A stretch of DNA of 64,000 nucleotides. Origin: JACVRW01 sp963746825. Its GTDB lineage: Bacteria; Actinomycetota; Thermoleophilia; Solirubrobacterales; Thermoleophilaceae. The DNA lies in the NCBI GenBank assembly GCA_963746825.1, contig CAVVCU010000008.1, positions 62,001 through 126,000 of the forward strand, in the 5' to 3' direction. Below are positions 1 through 9,405 of this stretch, piece after piece. Every line of letters starts with the position of its first letter. Positions within the stretch are counted from its first letter, which is position 1. Below the pieces are notes generated by a model. That model ran no database searches. It worked only from the letters and a program-made list of their open reading frames with translations, and had not been told where the DNA came from. The position numbers were made by a program, and so were the translations under genes.

Positions 1-839
1 CGAAACGGCGAGGGCGACGAGGTGATCTACGTCCACCGCGGCCGCGGCGTCCTGCGCACGGTGTTCGGGCGCGTTCCCTTCCGCGAGCGCGACTACGTCG
101 TGATTCCCCGTGGCACCACGCACAGCTTCGAGTTGCCCGAGGGAGAGGAGCAGTTCTGGGTCTGCTTTCACACCCCGGGCGAGATCGAGACCCCCAACCG
201 CTACCGCAACCGCTACGGCCAGCTGCTCGAGCACGCACCGTTCTCGCAGCGCGACTTCCACGGGCCGGCCGAGCTCGAGACCTACGACGAGGCGGGCGAG
301 TTCCCGGTGTCACGGTGCGCGTTCGCGACGGCTACCAGGAGTACGTGCTCGACCGCCACCCCTTCGACGTCGTGGGCTGGGACGGGTACGTGTTCCCCTA
401 CACCTTCAACGCCGACGACTTCGAGCCGCGCGCCGGGCGCTTCCATCTCCCGCCCCCGGCCCACCAGACCTTCCAAGGGCCGAACTTCGTCATCTGCACC
501 TTCGCGCCGCGGATGCTCGACTGGGACCCGGAGGCGGTCACGCTGCCCTACCACCACTCGAACATCCAGTCCGAGGAGGTCATGTTCTACGCGGCGGGCG
601 ACTACGCCGCGCGCAAGGGCGTCAACGTCGGCTGTCTGACCCTGCACCCCTCCGGGTTGCCGCACGGCCCGCAGCCGGGCGCGGTGGAGAGGGCCCTGGG
701 CAAGACCTCCACCGACGAGCTGGCGGTGATGTGGGACACCTTCCGCCCGCTCAAGCTGGGGACTCTGTGGCAGGAGGTCGACCAGCCCGACTACGCGCTG
801 AGCTGGAATCCGGACAAGCAGGCGGCGCCGACCGCCTGA
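1..839 (+). CDS. hmgA: Homogentisate 1,2-dioxygenase-like, 5' truncated by window edge and frameshifted
   Basis: Homogentisate 1,2-dioxygenase opens the ring of homogentisate to maleylacetoacetate in tyrosine/phenylalanine breakdown. The reading frame is already open at base 1, so the start lies outside the window. The first part (to about base 309) has a cupin segment with GDEVIYVHRG and DYVVIPRGTTHSF. The second part (from about base 312, one frame over) carries the catalytic half: HPFDVVGWDGY, YHHSNIQSEEVMFY (family iron ligands His and Glu) and PSGLPHGP (third ligand His). Restoring one missing base near 310 joins the halves exactly, so this is a single-base deletion rather than two genes. 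It converges on the reductase gene that follows. A sequencing error is more likely than a dead gene because both halves are otherwise well preserved. Confidence 0.8.
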   Translation, partial: KRRGRRGDLRPPRPRRPAHGVRARSLPRARLRRDSPWHHAQLRVARGRGAVLGLLSHPGRDRDPQPLPQPLRPAARARTVLAARLPRAGRARDLRRGGRVPGVTVRVRDGYQEYVLDRHPFDVVGWDGYVFPYTFNADDFEPRAGRFHLPPPAHQTFQGPNFVICTFAPRMLDWDPEAVTLPYHHSNIQSEEVMFYAAGDYAARKGVNVGCLTLHPSGLPHGPQPGAVERALGKTSTDELAVMWDTFRPLKLGTLWQEVDQPDYALSWNPDKQAAPTA

Positions 840-860
840 CTCTTCGCAATCGCGTCACAC

Positions 861-1688
861 CTAGGTGGTCATCCCCCCGAACTGCCCGCCGGTCACGTTG
901 AGCACCTGGCCGTGGACGTAGTTGGCCCACGGGGAGCAGAGGAAGAACACGGGGCCCGCGGCCTCCTCCGGGGTGGCCGGGCGGCCCATCGGAATGATCA
1001 TCGCCGCCATCTGGCGCATCTGCTCGGGAATGCCCAGCGGGATCTCCTGGCCCTCCATCTCGATGGAGGCGCCCTCCTCCTTCGCGGCGGTCAGGCGGGT
1101 CTCGACGAAGCCGAAGGCCACGGCGTTGATGTTGACCTTGAACTGGCCCCACTCCTTGGCCAGCGTCTTGGTCAGGCCCACGACGCCGGCCTTGCCCGCG
1201 GAGTAGTTGACCTGCCCGGCGTTGCCCATGGTGCCCGAGATCGAGCTGACGTTGACGATCTTGCGAAACACCTCGCGGCCCTCGTCGCGCTCGGCCTTGG
1301 CCGGCTCACGCAGGTACGGGGCCGCGGCGCGGATCACCCGGAAGGGGACCACGGTGTGGATCTCGAGCATGGCCTGGAACTGCTCGTCACTCATCTTGTG
1401 GGCCACGCCGTCCCAGGTGTATCCGGCGTTGTTGACGATGATGTCGATCTGGCCGAACTCGTCCACGGCCTTCTGCACGAGCTGGTCGCACACCCCTGAC
1501 TGGGTGAGATCGCCGCCGAACACCGCGGTCTCGCCCGCGATCTCGGAGGCCGACTGCTCGGCCACGTCGGCGTCGAGGTCGTTGATGAGGACGCGCGCCC
1601 CGTGCTCGGCGAGCAGCTCGGCCGTGGCCCGGCCGATGCCCCGGGCCGAGCCCGTGACGATCGCCGCCTTTCCATCCAGTACTCCCAT
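861..1688 (-). CDS. SDR-family oxidoreductase, FabG/3-oxoacyl reductase-like
   Basis: NAD(P)-dependent short-chain dehydrogenase of 275 residues. The cofactor motif TGSARGIG is at residues 12-19, NNAG at 86-89 and the catalytic YxxxK at Y162/K166, with Ser near 149. The C-terminal MGRPATPEEAAGPVFFLCS and the closing TGGQ segment are typical of FabG-like enzymes. An insertion around residues 125-142 (KAERDEGREV) makes it longer than FabG (about 245 residues). This pattern is common in actinobacterial 3-hydroxyacyl-CoA or ketoacyl reductases, so a role in acyl-CoA metabolism fits the acyl-CoA dehydrogenases nearby. The start ATG at 1688 has AAGGAG-like bases just upstream on the minus strand. 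The exact substrate cannot be told from sequence. Confidence 0.85.
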   Translation of the reverse strand: MGVLDGKAAIVTGSARGIGRATAELLAEHGARVLINDLDADVAEQSASEIAGETAVFGGDLTQSGVCDQLVQKAVDEFGQIDIIVNNAGYTWDGVAHKMSDEQFQAMLEIHTVVPFRVIRAAAPYLREPAKAERDEGREVFRKIVNVSSISGTMGNAGQVNYSAGKAGVVGLTKTLAKEWGQFKVNINAVAFGFVETRLTAAKEEGASIEMEGQEIPLGIPEQMRQMAAMIIPMGRPATPEEAAGPVFFLCSPWANYVHGQVLNVTGGQFGGMTT

Positions 1689-1697
1689 TGGGTCTCC

Positions 1698-2012
1698 TTG
1701 CTCGTTACTTGGTCAACACTCGGTCAAAGGTGCGCTATTCCACCAGAACCGGGTATTCAGGAGTGGATCTCCTCGCTAGGCCTGAACTTCGTCCGCTACG
1801 GGATTCCGCTCGTGCTGTTCGTCGCGGGCTGCGTGGTCGCGGCCGTCTCGGGGCGGATCGGCCTCGCGGTGGGCGCGATGTTCATCAGCGCCGCCACCGC
1901 CGTCCTCCTGCTCAACCTGCTCTACCGGATGGGCGTGGAGGGCGACAAGGACCGCGACCGCGAGGACGCGGCCCGCCGCTACTTCGACGAGCACGGCCGC
2001 TGGCCCAGTTAG
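1698..2012 (+). CDS. Small two-helix membrane protein, unknown function
   Basis: A short open frame encodes two hydrophobic helices (RYGIPLVLFVAGCVVAAVSG, then a segment around AVGAMFISAATAVLLLNLLY). A charged cytoplasmic tail follows, ending in RYFDEHGRWPS. The helices and the amphipathic RYFDEHGRWP ending look like a real protein and not a shadow frame. The start is uncertain: TTG at 1698 is the first usable codon downstream of the divergent reductase start, but no clear ribosome binding site precedes it. An atypical start closer to the first helix is possible. Such proteins of about 80-100 residues are common and unnamed in actinobacteria. I do not assign a function. Confidence 0.55.
   Translation: MLVTWSTLGQRCAIPPEPGIQEWISSLGLNFVRYGIPLVLFVAGCVVAAVSGRIGLAVGAMFISAATAVLLLNLLYRMGVEGDKDRDREDAARRYFDEHGRWPS
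1707..1727. promoter_or_regulatory. Tandem direct repeat upstream of the SDR gene, possible operator
   Basis: Two copies of ACTyGGTCAA (1707-1716 and 1718-1727) lie one helical turn apart, 19 bp upstream of the start of the minus-strand reductase. Read on the minus strand they are TTGACCGAGT and TTGACCAAGT. Half-sites of the TTGACC type are common in TetR/FadR-like operators of fatty-acid genes. That link is family knowledge, and binding here is inferred only. Confidence 0.35.
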
Positions 2013-2045
2013 ATGCTCGCGCGCGCGGCTCGCGGTCCGAGACCG

Positions 2046-3157
2046 TCAGAGCCCCAGCTGCCGGCCCAGGATCTCCTTCATCACCTCGTCGGTGCCGCCG
2101 CCGATCGGGCCGAGCCGGGTATCGCGCAGCACCCGCGCCATCTCCAGGTCCCCTTCGAGCAGTCGATAGGCGGAGTCGGCCACCTCGAAGGCCGAGCGCT
2201 GCGAGAGCAGCTTGGCCTCGGTGACCTCCCGGATGGCCTCGGCGCCGTCCACGTAGCGGCGCAGCGCGTGGTAGGTGAGGCAGCGCGAGGCCTCGAGCTT
2301 GACCGCGATCTCGGCCACCGCGTGGCGTGCGCGCGAGTCGCCGGCCGTGCGCTCCACCACCCGCTCGAGCACCGCGTTCATCGACGCCACGGCGCCCAGC
2401 GCCATGATCAGGCGCTCCCAGCCGAAGTTGGCCATCACGAGGTAGAAGCCCTTGTTCTCCTCCCCGAGCAGGTTCTCCTCGGGCACGAACACGTCGCTGA
2501 AGGCGAGCTCGGCGGTGTCGGAGGCGTGCCACCCCAGCTTCTCGAGCTTCTTCGAGACCGCGAAGCCCTCGGCGCCGCGCTCAACGATGAGGAAGGACAG
2601 GCCCTGGTGCCCGCCCTCCTCCGTGGTCTTGACGGCGGTGACCACGAAGTCCGCTCGCACGCCGTTGGTGATGTAGGTCTTCGATCCGTTGACGAGGTAG
2701 CCGCCGTCGACTCGCCGGGCGAAGGTCCGCAGACCCGCCACGTCGGAGCCGGCTCCGGGCTCGGTGATGCCGAGCGCCGCCACCTTCTCCCCGCGAACCG
2801 CGGGAGCGAGAAAGCGCCGCTTCTGGTCGTCGGTGCCGAATCTCCAGATGGGCGGCGTGGCGATCCCTATGTGCGCGCCGATCCCGGCCGCGAGACCTCC
2901 CGAGCCGCAGCGCGAGAGCTCCTCGGTGAGCACGGCGTCGTCGAGGTGGTCGCCGCCGCGGCCACCCAGCTCGCTCGGGTACTTGAGCCCGAGGAAGCCG
3001 AGCTCGGCCATGCGCGTGAACACCTCGTTGGGAAACCAGCGCGCCTCCTCCCACTCCTCGGCGTGAGGGCGCAGCTCCTCGGCCACGAACCGCCGCACCT
3101 CGCGGCGAAGCGCCTCGTGCTGCTCGGTGAAGGGCGGGAGCGGCCGGGGCGGGGCGC

Positions 3158-3161
<4 letters not shown>
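2046..3161 (-). CDS. Acyl-CoA dehydrogenase
   Basis: Flavin-dependent acyl-CoA dehydrogenase of 371 residues, the usual family length. It introduces the alpha-beta double bond in an acyl-CoA and passes electrons to ETF. Visible are the N-terminal helical domain (FLGLKYPSELGG), the FAD-binding beta-domain motif ITEPGAGSD, then SKTYITNG, and a C-terminal helical domain closing with GPIGGGTDEVMKEILGR. It starts with GTG and overlaps the stop of the upstream ATPase gene by 4 bp (GTGA), so the two are probably translationally coupled. It resembles the second dehydrogenase at 6678-7865 but is clearly a separate paralogue. Substrate chain length or branching cannot be read from sequence. Confidence 0.92.
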
Positions 3162-4700
<1,539 letters not shown>

Positions 4701-4853
4701 GCCCGGCGGACCCTACCCGCACCGTCGCTTGGCCAAAGACGCCAGGCCCTTACCGGAGTGATCCGTTTGCGCCCCGCTTGCGACAGAAGGGAGGAGAAGC
4801 GCTTGTGGCTGCCCGCTGTGGCGGGCGCTAAACAACAAGAGGGGAACACCAGA

Positions 4854-5522
4854 ATGTCGGACCGCATCAGCATGGGAGCACTCAGCCTCGACTCGCTCGA
4901 CAGCGACGGAGCCATCCGGGAGGCCGGAGCTTCTCTGGCCGGTGATACCCGGGCCGATTTCTTCAAGAAGGGCGCCCTGGGCGGAGCCGCGCTCATCGGC
5001 GGCGGCGTCTTCCTCGCCGGCCTGGTCGAGCCCGCCTCGGCCAAGCCCTCGAAGGGGCAGGACGTGAAGATCCTCAACTACGCGCTCACGCTCGAGTACC
5101 TCGAGTCGGAGTTCTACATCGAGGCGATCGCCAAGGGCGCGCTCAGCGGCGAGGTCCTCGACACGGCCAGGATCATCCGTGACCACGAGGTCGCCCACGT
5201 GAAGTTCCTCAAGCAGGCGCTCGGGAGCGCGGCGGTCAAGAAGCCGAAGTTCGACTTCATGAACACCACCGGCGACCAGGCGACGTTCCTGGCCACGGCC
5301 GTCGTTCTCGAGGACACCGGCGTGGCGGCGTACGCAGGGCAGGGCCCGCGGCTCTTCCAGAAGCCGGTGGTCAAGGCGGCGCTCTCGATCCACTCGGTCG
5401 AGGCACGTCACGCGGCCCGGGTGCGGGCGCTGAACGGTCAGAACTTCGCCCCGAAGGCTTTCGACAAGCCCCTGGGCATGAAGGCCGTGCTGAACAAGGC
5501 CGGCCCCTTCATCGACGCTTAG
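4854..5522 (+). CDS. Ferritin-like domain protein with N-terminal export/anchor segment
   Basis: A 222-residue protein. Residues 1-34 are polar. A Tat-like patch, RADFFKKGALGG, is followed by a hydrophobic stretch and ASA at about residue 63, suggesting export, though the classic twin arginine is not present. The rest is a four-helix ferritin-like domain (Ferritin_2 type) with the helix motifs LEYLESEFY, RDHEVAHVKFL, VLEDTGVAAY and HSVEARHAARVR. The repeated Glu and ExxH patterns are those used for di-iron binding in the superfamily. Related actinobacterial proteins are thought to be extracytoplasmic and stress-linked, but no biochemical role is settled. The start at 4854 is supported by AAGAGGGG about 9 bases upstream. 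It stands alone between two minus-strand units. Confidence 0.85.
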   Translation: MSDRISMGALSLDSLDSDGAIREAGASLAGDTRADFFKKGALGGAALIGGGVFLAGLVEPASAKPSKGQDVKILNYALTLEYLESEFYIEAIAKGALSGEVLDTARIIRDHEVAHVKFLKQALGSAAVKKPKFDFMNTTGDQATFLATAVVLEDTGVAAYAGQGPRLFQKPVVKAALSIHSVEARHAARVRALNGQNFAPKAFDKPLGMKAVLNKAGPFIDA

Positions 5523-5569
5523 CGCCAGCCCCGAGAGGGGCACGGGAGGCGCAAACCCGAGGAGATCGG

Positions 5570-5597
5570 CGCCGCGCGTCAGGCCTGACGCGCGGCG
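5570..5597. terminator. Candidate bidirectional terminator hairpin
   Basis: A perfect 28 bp inverted repeat has 14 bp arms (left arm CGCCGCGCGTCAGG) centred on AGGCCT. It covers the stop codon of the minus-strand formamidase gene and lies 48 bp after the stop of the plus-strand ferritin-like gene. It is the only strong hairpin between these converging genes. There is no T-run on either side, so it would be an atypical high-GC terminator. Confidence 0.5.
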
Positions 5598-6670
5598 TCC
5601 TCCTCGAACACCTCGAGCGGAATCGCCGCCGATACGAGCGCGTTGGGGATGTCCACCAACTCGCTCACACGCAGTTCGGCGGCCACGCTCATCAGCACGT
5701 AAGCGGCCTCTCTCGAGAGGCCGCGCTCGTGTTCGAGCCACGCCAGCAGCTCCATCAGGGCCCGCCGGGTGGCCAGATTGAGATCGAGATCGCCCTGCGA
5801 CCCGTCGTCGGCCAGCGGGATCCCGGTGGTGGCGAACATCGCCCGCGGCGGTCGCGGCGGGGCTTCGTAGCAGGGAAACCGGGGGCGCCAGCCGTCGCGG
5901 CGCAGCTTCACCCGCAGGGTGGCCGAGCCGCCGGTCTCGACGGCCGAGATGCAGACCTCGCCGTCGCCCTGCGCGAAATGCAGGTCGCCCACCGACAGCA
6001 GCGCTCCGGGCACGTGGACGGGGATCCACAGGCGTGCCCCGGCACCGAGATCGCGGATGTCCATGTTGCCGCCGTTCTCCCGCGGGGGGTAGGTGCGAAG
6101 GCCTTCGCGGGCGGAGAGGGGCCACGCGTGCTCGGGGTTGGGCGGATGGGTCCTGCCGCCGCGCTCGGAGAGCGCCTGCTCCCGCGCCCGCGCCCGCTCG
6201 AAGAGCTCCGGCGACGGCGCCACTCCGATCGTGCCCGCGTGCACGCAGGCGGGCACGGCCACGCCGGGCAGCTGGGCCGAACGGGCCATCGCGCCGGCCA
6301 GTTCCCAGCGCACCAGGAACGGGCGGTCGAACAGGTCGCCGAGGAAGCCCGAGCCGGGCCAGATCGCAGTCCAGCCGAAGTCGTCGGTCTCGTAGCCCAG
6401 TAGCTCGATCTCGAGCAGGTCGCCGGGCTCGGCGCCGCACACCTCGAGTGGGCCGGTGAGCGGGTGCGCGATGTTGGCGGTGGTCAGCAGATCCTCGTGG
6501 GAGGAGTCGCGCGTCAGGCTGCGGTCGCGCGAGTCGCGGATGTCGAAAGTCACCACCTCGCCGGGGTCGACGGACGCGACGGGCTCTAGTTCCGGATGCC
6601 AGCGGTTGTGGCCGTTGGGCGCGCCCTCGTGGAGCGGCGTCGAGCGGTCGACCTGGATACGGATCGTCAC
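5579..6670 (-). CDS. Acetamidase/formamidase family protein (FmdA/AmdA)
   Basis: A 363-residue member of the FmdA/AmdA amidase family, zinc-dependent enzymes that release ammonia from formamide, acetamide or related small amides. Seen are the N-terminal VTFDIRDSRD segment, GPLEVCGAEPGDLLEIELL, the conserved GGNMDIRDL block and GDLHFAQGDGEVCISAVE, which is the family signature containing metal-binding residues. The C-terminal segment AAYVLMSVAAELRVSELVD is also typical. It lies 7 bp downstream of the acyl-CoA dehydrogenase gene (6678-7865), so the two form an operon. Pairing with an acyl-CoA dehydrogenase suggests breakdown of a nitrogen-containing acyl compound, but that is inference. Its stop codon is embedded in the 28 bp palindrome. 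Confidence 0.88.
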   Translation of the reverse strand: MTIRIQVDRSTPLHEGAPNGHNRWHPELEPVASVDPGEVVTFDIRDSRDRSLTRDSSHEDLLTTANIAHPLTGPLEVCGAEPGDLLEIELLGYETDDFGWTAIWPGSGFLGDLFDRPFLVRWELAGAMARSAQLPGVAVPACVHAGTIGVAPSPELFERARAREQALSERGGRTHPPNPEHAWPLSAREGLRTYPPRENGGNMDIRDLGAGARLWIPVHVPGALLSVGDLHFAQGDGEVCISAVETGGSATLRVKLRRDGWRPRFPCYEAPPRPPRAMFATTGIPLADDGSQGDLDLNLATRRALMELLAWLEHERGLSREAAYVLMSVAAELRVSELVDIPNALVSAAIPLEVFEEDAARQA

Positions 6671-6677
6671 CGGGCGG

Positions 6678-7865
6678 CTACAACCCGTACGACCGCCCGA
6701 TCACGTCCAGCATCACCTCGTCGGTGCCCGCCCCGATCCGGTTGAGGCGCATGTCGCGCCAGGCGCGCTCGATGCCGTACTCCTTCATGTAGCCCGCCCC
6801 CCCGTGGATCTGCAGGCACTCGTCGGTCACCTCGCACGCCATGCGCGCGGTGTAGAGCTTGGCCATCGAGATCTCGCGGACGGGGTACTCGCCGTTGTTG
6901 AAGCGCCACGCGGTCGAATAGACCATCTGGCGGCCGGCCTCGATCTTCGTCGCCATGTCGGCGAACTTGTGCCGGATGGCCTGGAACTTGCCGATCGGGC
7001 GGCCGAACGCACTGCGCTCGGTGGCGTACTGGAGCGTCTTGTCAAAGCACTTCTGGGCCCCTGCCACGCACCCCGCGGCGCCGATCAGGCGCTCGCCCTG
7101 GAGCTCCCACATGATGTGGTAGAAGCCCTTGCCCTCCTGGCCGAGCAATGCCTCCGCGGGCACGCGCACGTCCTGGAAGGCGAGCAGAGCGGTGTCCGAT
7201 GAGTGCATGCCGAGCTTCTCGAGGCGCTTCTCGCGGATCACCCCCGGGGCGTCCATGTCCACGAGGAAGAGGCTGAACCCGTCGTAGCCGGCGTCGGCGT
7301 CGGTCTTGGTCACGAGCACGATGAAGTCGGAGCGGTGCCCGTTGGTGATGTAGGTCTTCGAGCCGTTGATCACCCACTCGTCGCCGTCGCGCACCGCCCG
7401 AGTCTTGATGCCGGACACGTCCGAGCCGGCGTCGGGCTCGGTGATCCCCAGGCACGAGATCTTCTCGCCGCGAATCGACGGCACCAGGTACTCCTGCTTC
7501 TGCTCCTCGGTGCCGAAGAGGAACACCGGCGGGGTGGCCATGTCGGTGTGCACGGCCACGCCCATGGCCAGGCCGCCCGAGTTGCAGTGCGTCATCTCCT
7601 CGGCCAGCACGAGGTTGGCGTAGTAGTCGCCGCCCTGGCCCCCGTACTCCTCGGGGTAGGAGAGCCCCAGGAAGCCGAGCTCGCCCATGCGCCGGAACAC
7701 CGAGTCCGGGAAGGTGGTCTCCTCCCACTCCTCGGCGTGGGGCGCCAGCTCCTTGGTCACGAAGCTGCGAATCGACTCGCGCAGCTGGTCGTGCTCCTCG
7801 GTGAAGATGAAGTGCTTGCGCTGGGCGGCGTGGTCGGGCTTGTGCAGCGTGTCGGCGGTGGCCAT
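6678..7865 (-). CDS. Acyl-CoA dehydrogenase
   Basis: Flavoprotein of 395 residues with the full acyl-CoA dehydrogenase layout. The N-terminal helices (FLGLSYPEEYGGQGGD) are followed by the FAD segment CLGITEPDAGSDVSG and SKTYITNGHRSDF. The C-terminal domain has QYATERSAFGRPIGKFQAIRHK, QIHGGAGYMKEYGIERAWRD and the closing RIGAGTDEVMLDVIGR. The Glu of the YGIER block is at the position used as catalytic base in many short/medium-chain enzymes. It is first in a two-gene operon with the formamidase. Its promoter region holds palindrome copy A, shared with the divergent flavoprotein gene. Exact acyl substrate unknown. Confidence 0.93.
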   Translation of the reverse strand: MATADTLHKPDHAAQRKHFIFTEEHDQLRESIRSFVTKELAPHAEEWEETTFPDSVFRRMGELGFLGLSYPEEYGGQGGDYYANLVLAEEMTHCNSGGLAMGVAVHTDMATPPVFLFGTEEQKQEYLVPSIRGEKISCLGITEPDAGSDVSGIKTRAVRDGDEWVINGSKTYITNGHRSDFIVLVTKTDADAGYDGFSLFLVDMDAPGVIREKRLEKLGMHSSDTALLAFQDVRVPAEALLGQEGKGFYHIMWELQGERLIGAAGCVAGAQKCFDKTLQYATERSAFGRPIGKFQAIRHKFADMATKIEAGRQMVYSTAWRFNNGEYPVREISMAKLYTARMACEVTDECLQIHGGAGYMKEYGIERAWRDMRLNRIGAGTDEVMLDVIGRSYGL

Positions 7866-7892
7866 AGAGGCAAGCTAGCCGAGCGCCCTCGA

Positions 7893-7919
7893 AAAGTAAA
7901 CAGTGGCACTTCCTACTTT
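7893..7919. promoter_or_regulatory. Shared palindromic element, copy A (divergent promoter region)
   Basis: A dyad with left arm AAAGTAAACAGTG and right arm CACTTCCTACTTT around a central G, followed by CTGCC. From 7895 it matches copy B (19893 onward) at 27 of 30 positions. It lies between the divergent starts of the acyl-CoA dehydrogenase (7865) and the flavoprotein (7965). An operator for a shared regulator is the simplest reading. The protein that binds it is not known. Confidence 0.65.
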
Positions 7920-7964
7920 CTGCCCGATGTAACGCGGGCGGGGGATCCCGATACTTTGCCCACG

Positions 7965-9353
7965 ATGAGCGAGCGCGAGTTTGATGTCGTGATCCTGGGC
8001 GCCGGGCCCGCAGGAGAGGTCTGTGCCGGCCGCCTGGGAGATGCCGGGTTGCAGGTGGCGATCGTCGAGCCCCACCTGATCGGGGGCGAGTGCTCCTTCT
8101 ACGCCTGCATGCCGTCGAAGGCCCTGCTGCGCCCGGGCGAGCTGCTGGCCGAGGTGCGCCGCATCCCGGGCGTGAGCGAGGCGGTGACCGGCGAGCTCGA
8201 CGTGGCCGCCGTCCTCGAGCGCCGCGACGAGATCATCCATGGGCTCGACGACTCGGGCATGGAGCCCTGGCTCGAGGAGAAGGGCGTGACGCTCGTGCGC
8301 GAGCCGGGCCGCCTCGACGGCGAACGCCGCGTGCGGGCTGGCGACGACACGCTGGTGGCCCGCAAGGCGGTGGTGGTGGCCACGGGCACCGACGCGCTCA
8401 TCCCGCCGATCGACGGCCTGCGCGAGGCGGAGCCCTGGACCAACCGCGAGGCCACCACGTCGAAGGAGGTGCCCGAGCGGCTGGTGATCCTCGGGGGCGG
8501 CGTGGTCGGGGTGGAGATGGCCCAGGCCTATCGCTCCTTCGGCGCTCAGGTCACGCTGATCGAGGCGGGCGACCGCGTGCTCTCGCGCGAGGAGCCCTTC
8601 GCCAGCGAGGACGTGCAGGAGGCGCTGACCAACGCCGGCGTGGACATCCGCACGAACGTGAAGGCGACCGCCGTGCGCGCCGCGGGCGGCGAGGTGGAGG
8701 TGGACCTCGACTCCGGCGGGCCGGCGCGGGGCGATCAGCTGCTCGTGGCCATCGGACGGCGGCCCAACACGACCGACATCGGAATCGACACCGTCGGGCT
8801 CGAAGCGGGCAAGCCGATCGAGGTGGACGACTCGATGCGCGCCAACGACTGGCTCTACGCCATCGGCGACGTGAACGGCCGTGCCCTGCTCACCCACATG
8901 GGCAAGTACCAGGCGCGCGTGGCGGCGGACGTGATCCTCGGCGAGGACGCCTCCTGCCTCCTGGTCGACGGCCAGCAGTCACCACGCGTGATCTTCACCG
9001 ACCCCCAGGTGGCGGCGGTGGGCTACACGCTCGCCGGGGCCAAGGCGGCCGGCCTCAACGTGCGCACCGCCGACGTCTCGACCCAGGGCAACGCCGGGGC
9101 AACCTTCTACGGGCGCAACAGCTCCGCCGGCACGACGCGGCTGGTGGTGGACGAGGACCGCGGGGTCATCGTCGGCGCCACCTTCACCGGCCCCGAGGTG
9201 GCGGAGTTCCTCCACGCGGCCACCGTGGCGGTGGTGGGCGAGGTCCCGCTCACGCGTCTCTTTCACGCGATTGCCGCGTTCCCCACCCGCAGCGAGGTCT
9301 GGCTCTACCTGCTCGAGGACCTCGGGATCGCCGGGCCCTGCTACCGGACCTAA
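7965..9353 (+). CDS. Pyridine nucleotide-disulfide oxidoreductase family flavoprotein
   Basis: A 462-residue FAD/NAD(P) two-dinucleotide-fold flavoprotein of the lipoamide dehydrogenase/mercuric reductase group. Present are GAGPAG near the N-terminus, a redox-disulfide block GGECSFYACMPSKAL (Cys-X4-Cys), the second dinucleotide motif GGGVVGVEMAQAY, YAIGDVNG and a dimerisation domain. The C-terminal catalytic pair, usually HPxxxE, reads FPTRSE, so the His that acts as base in lipoamide and glutathione reductases is replaced by Phe. It is therefore unlikely to be a standard lipoamide dehydrogenase. The start at 7965 (MSEREFDVVILGAGPAG) puts the FAD motif at the expected distance. It is transcribed divergently from an acyl-CoA dehydrogenase operon and shares palindrome copy A with it. 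Confidence 0.85.
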   Translation: MSEREFDVVILGAGPAGEVCAGRLGDAGLQVAIVEPHLIGGECSFYACMPSKALLRPGELLAEVRRIPGVSEAVTGELDVAAVLERRDEIIHGLDDSGMEPWLEEKGVTLVREPGRLDGERRVRAGDDTLVARKAVVVATGTDALIPPIDGLREAEPWTNREATTSKEVPERLVILGGGVVGVEMAQAYRSFGAQVTLIEAGDRVLSREEPFASEDVQEALTNAGVDIRTNVKATAVRAAGGEVEVDLDSGGPARGDQLLVAIGRRPNTTDIGIDTVGLEAGKPIEVDDSMRANDWLYAIGDVNGRALLTHMGKYQARVAADVILGEDASCLLVDGQQSPRVIFTDPQVAAVGYTLAGAKAAGLNVRTADVSTQGNAGATFYGRNSSAGTTRLVVDEDRGVIVGATFTGPEVAEFLHAATVAVVGEVPLTRLFHAIAAFPTRSEVWLYLLEDLGIAGPCYRT

Positions 9354-9371
9354 CGGTCTCCTTACGCCGCT

Positions 9372-9389
9372 CGCCCCTTCACTGGGGCG
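9372..9389 (+). terminator. Possible terminator hairpin after the flavoprotein gene
   Basis: Stem CGCCCC (9372-9377) pairs with GGGGCG (9384-9389) around a TTCACT loop, 18 bp after the flavoprotein stop and 16 bp before the response regulator start. No T-run follows. It may separate the two transcripts. Confidence 0.35.
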
Positions 9390-9405
9390 GTGAAACAATC
9401 GGCAG

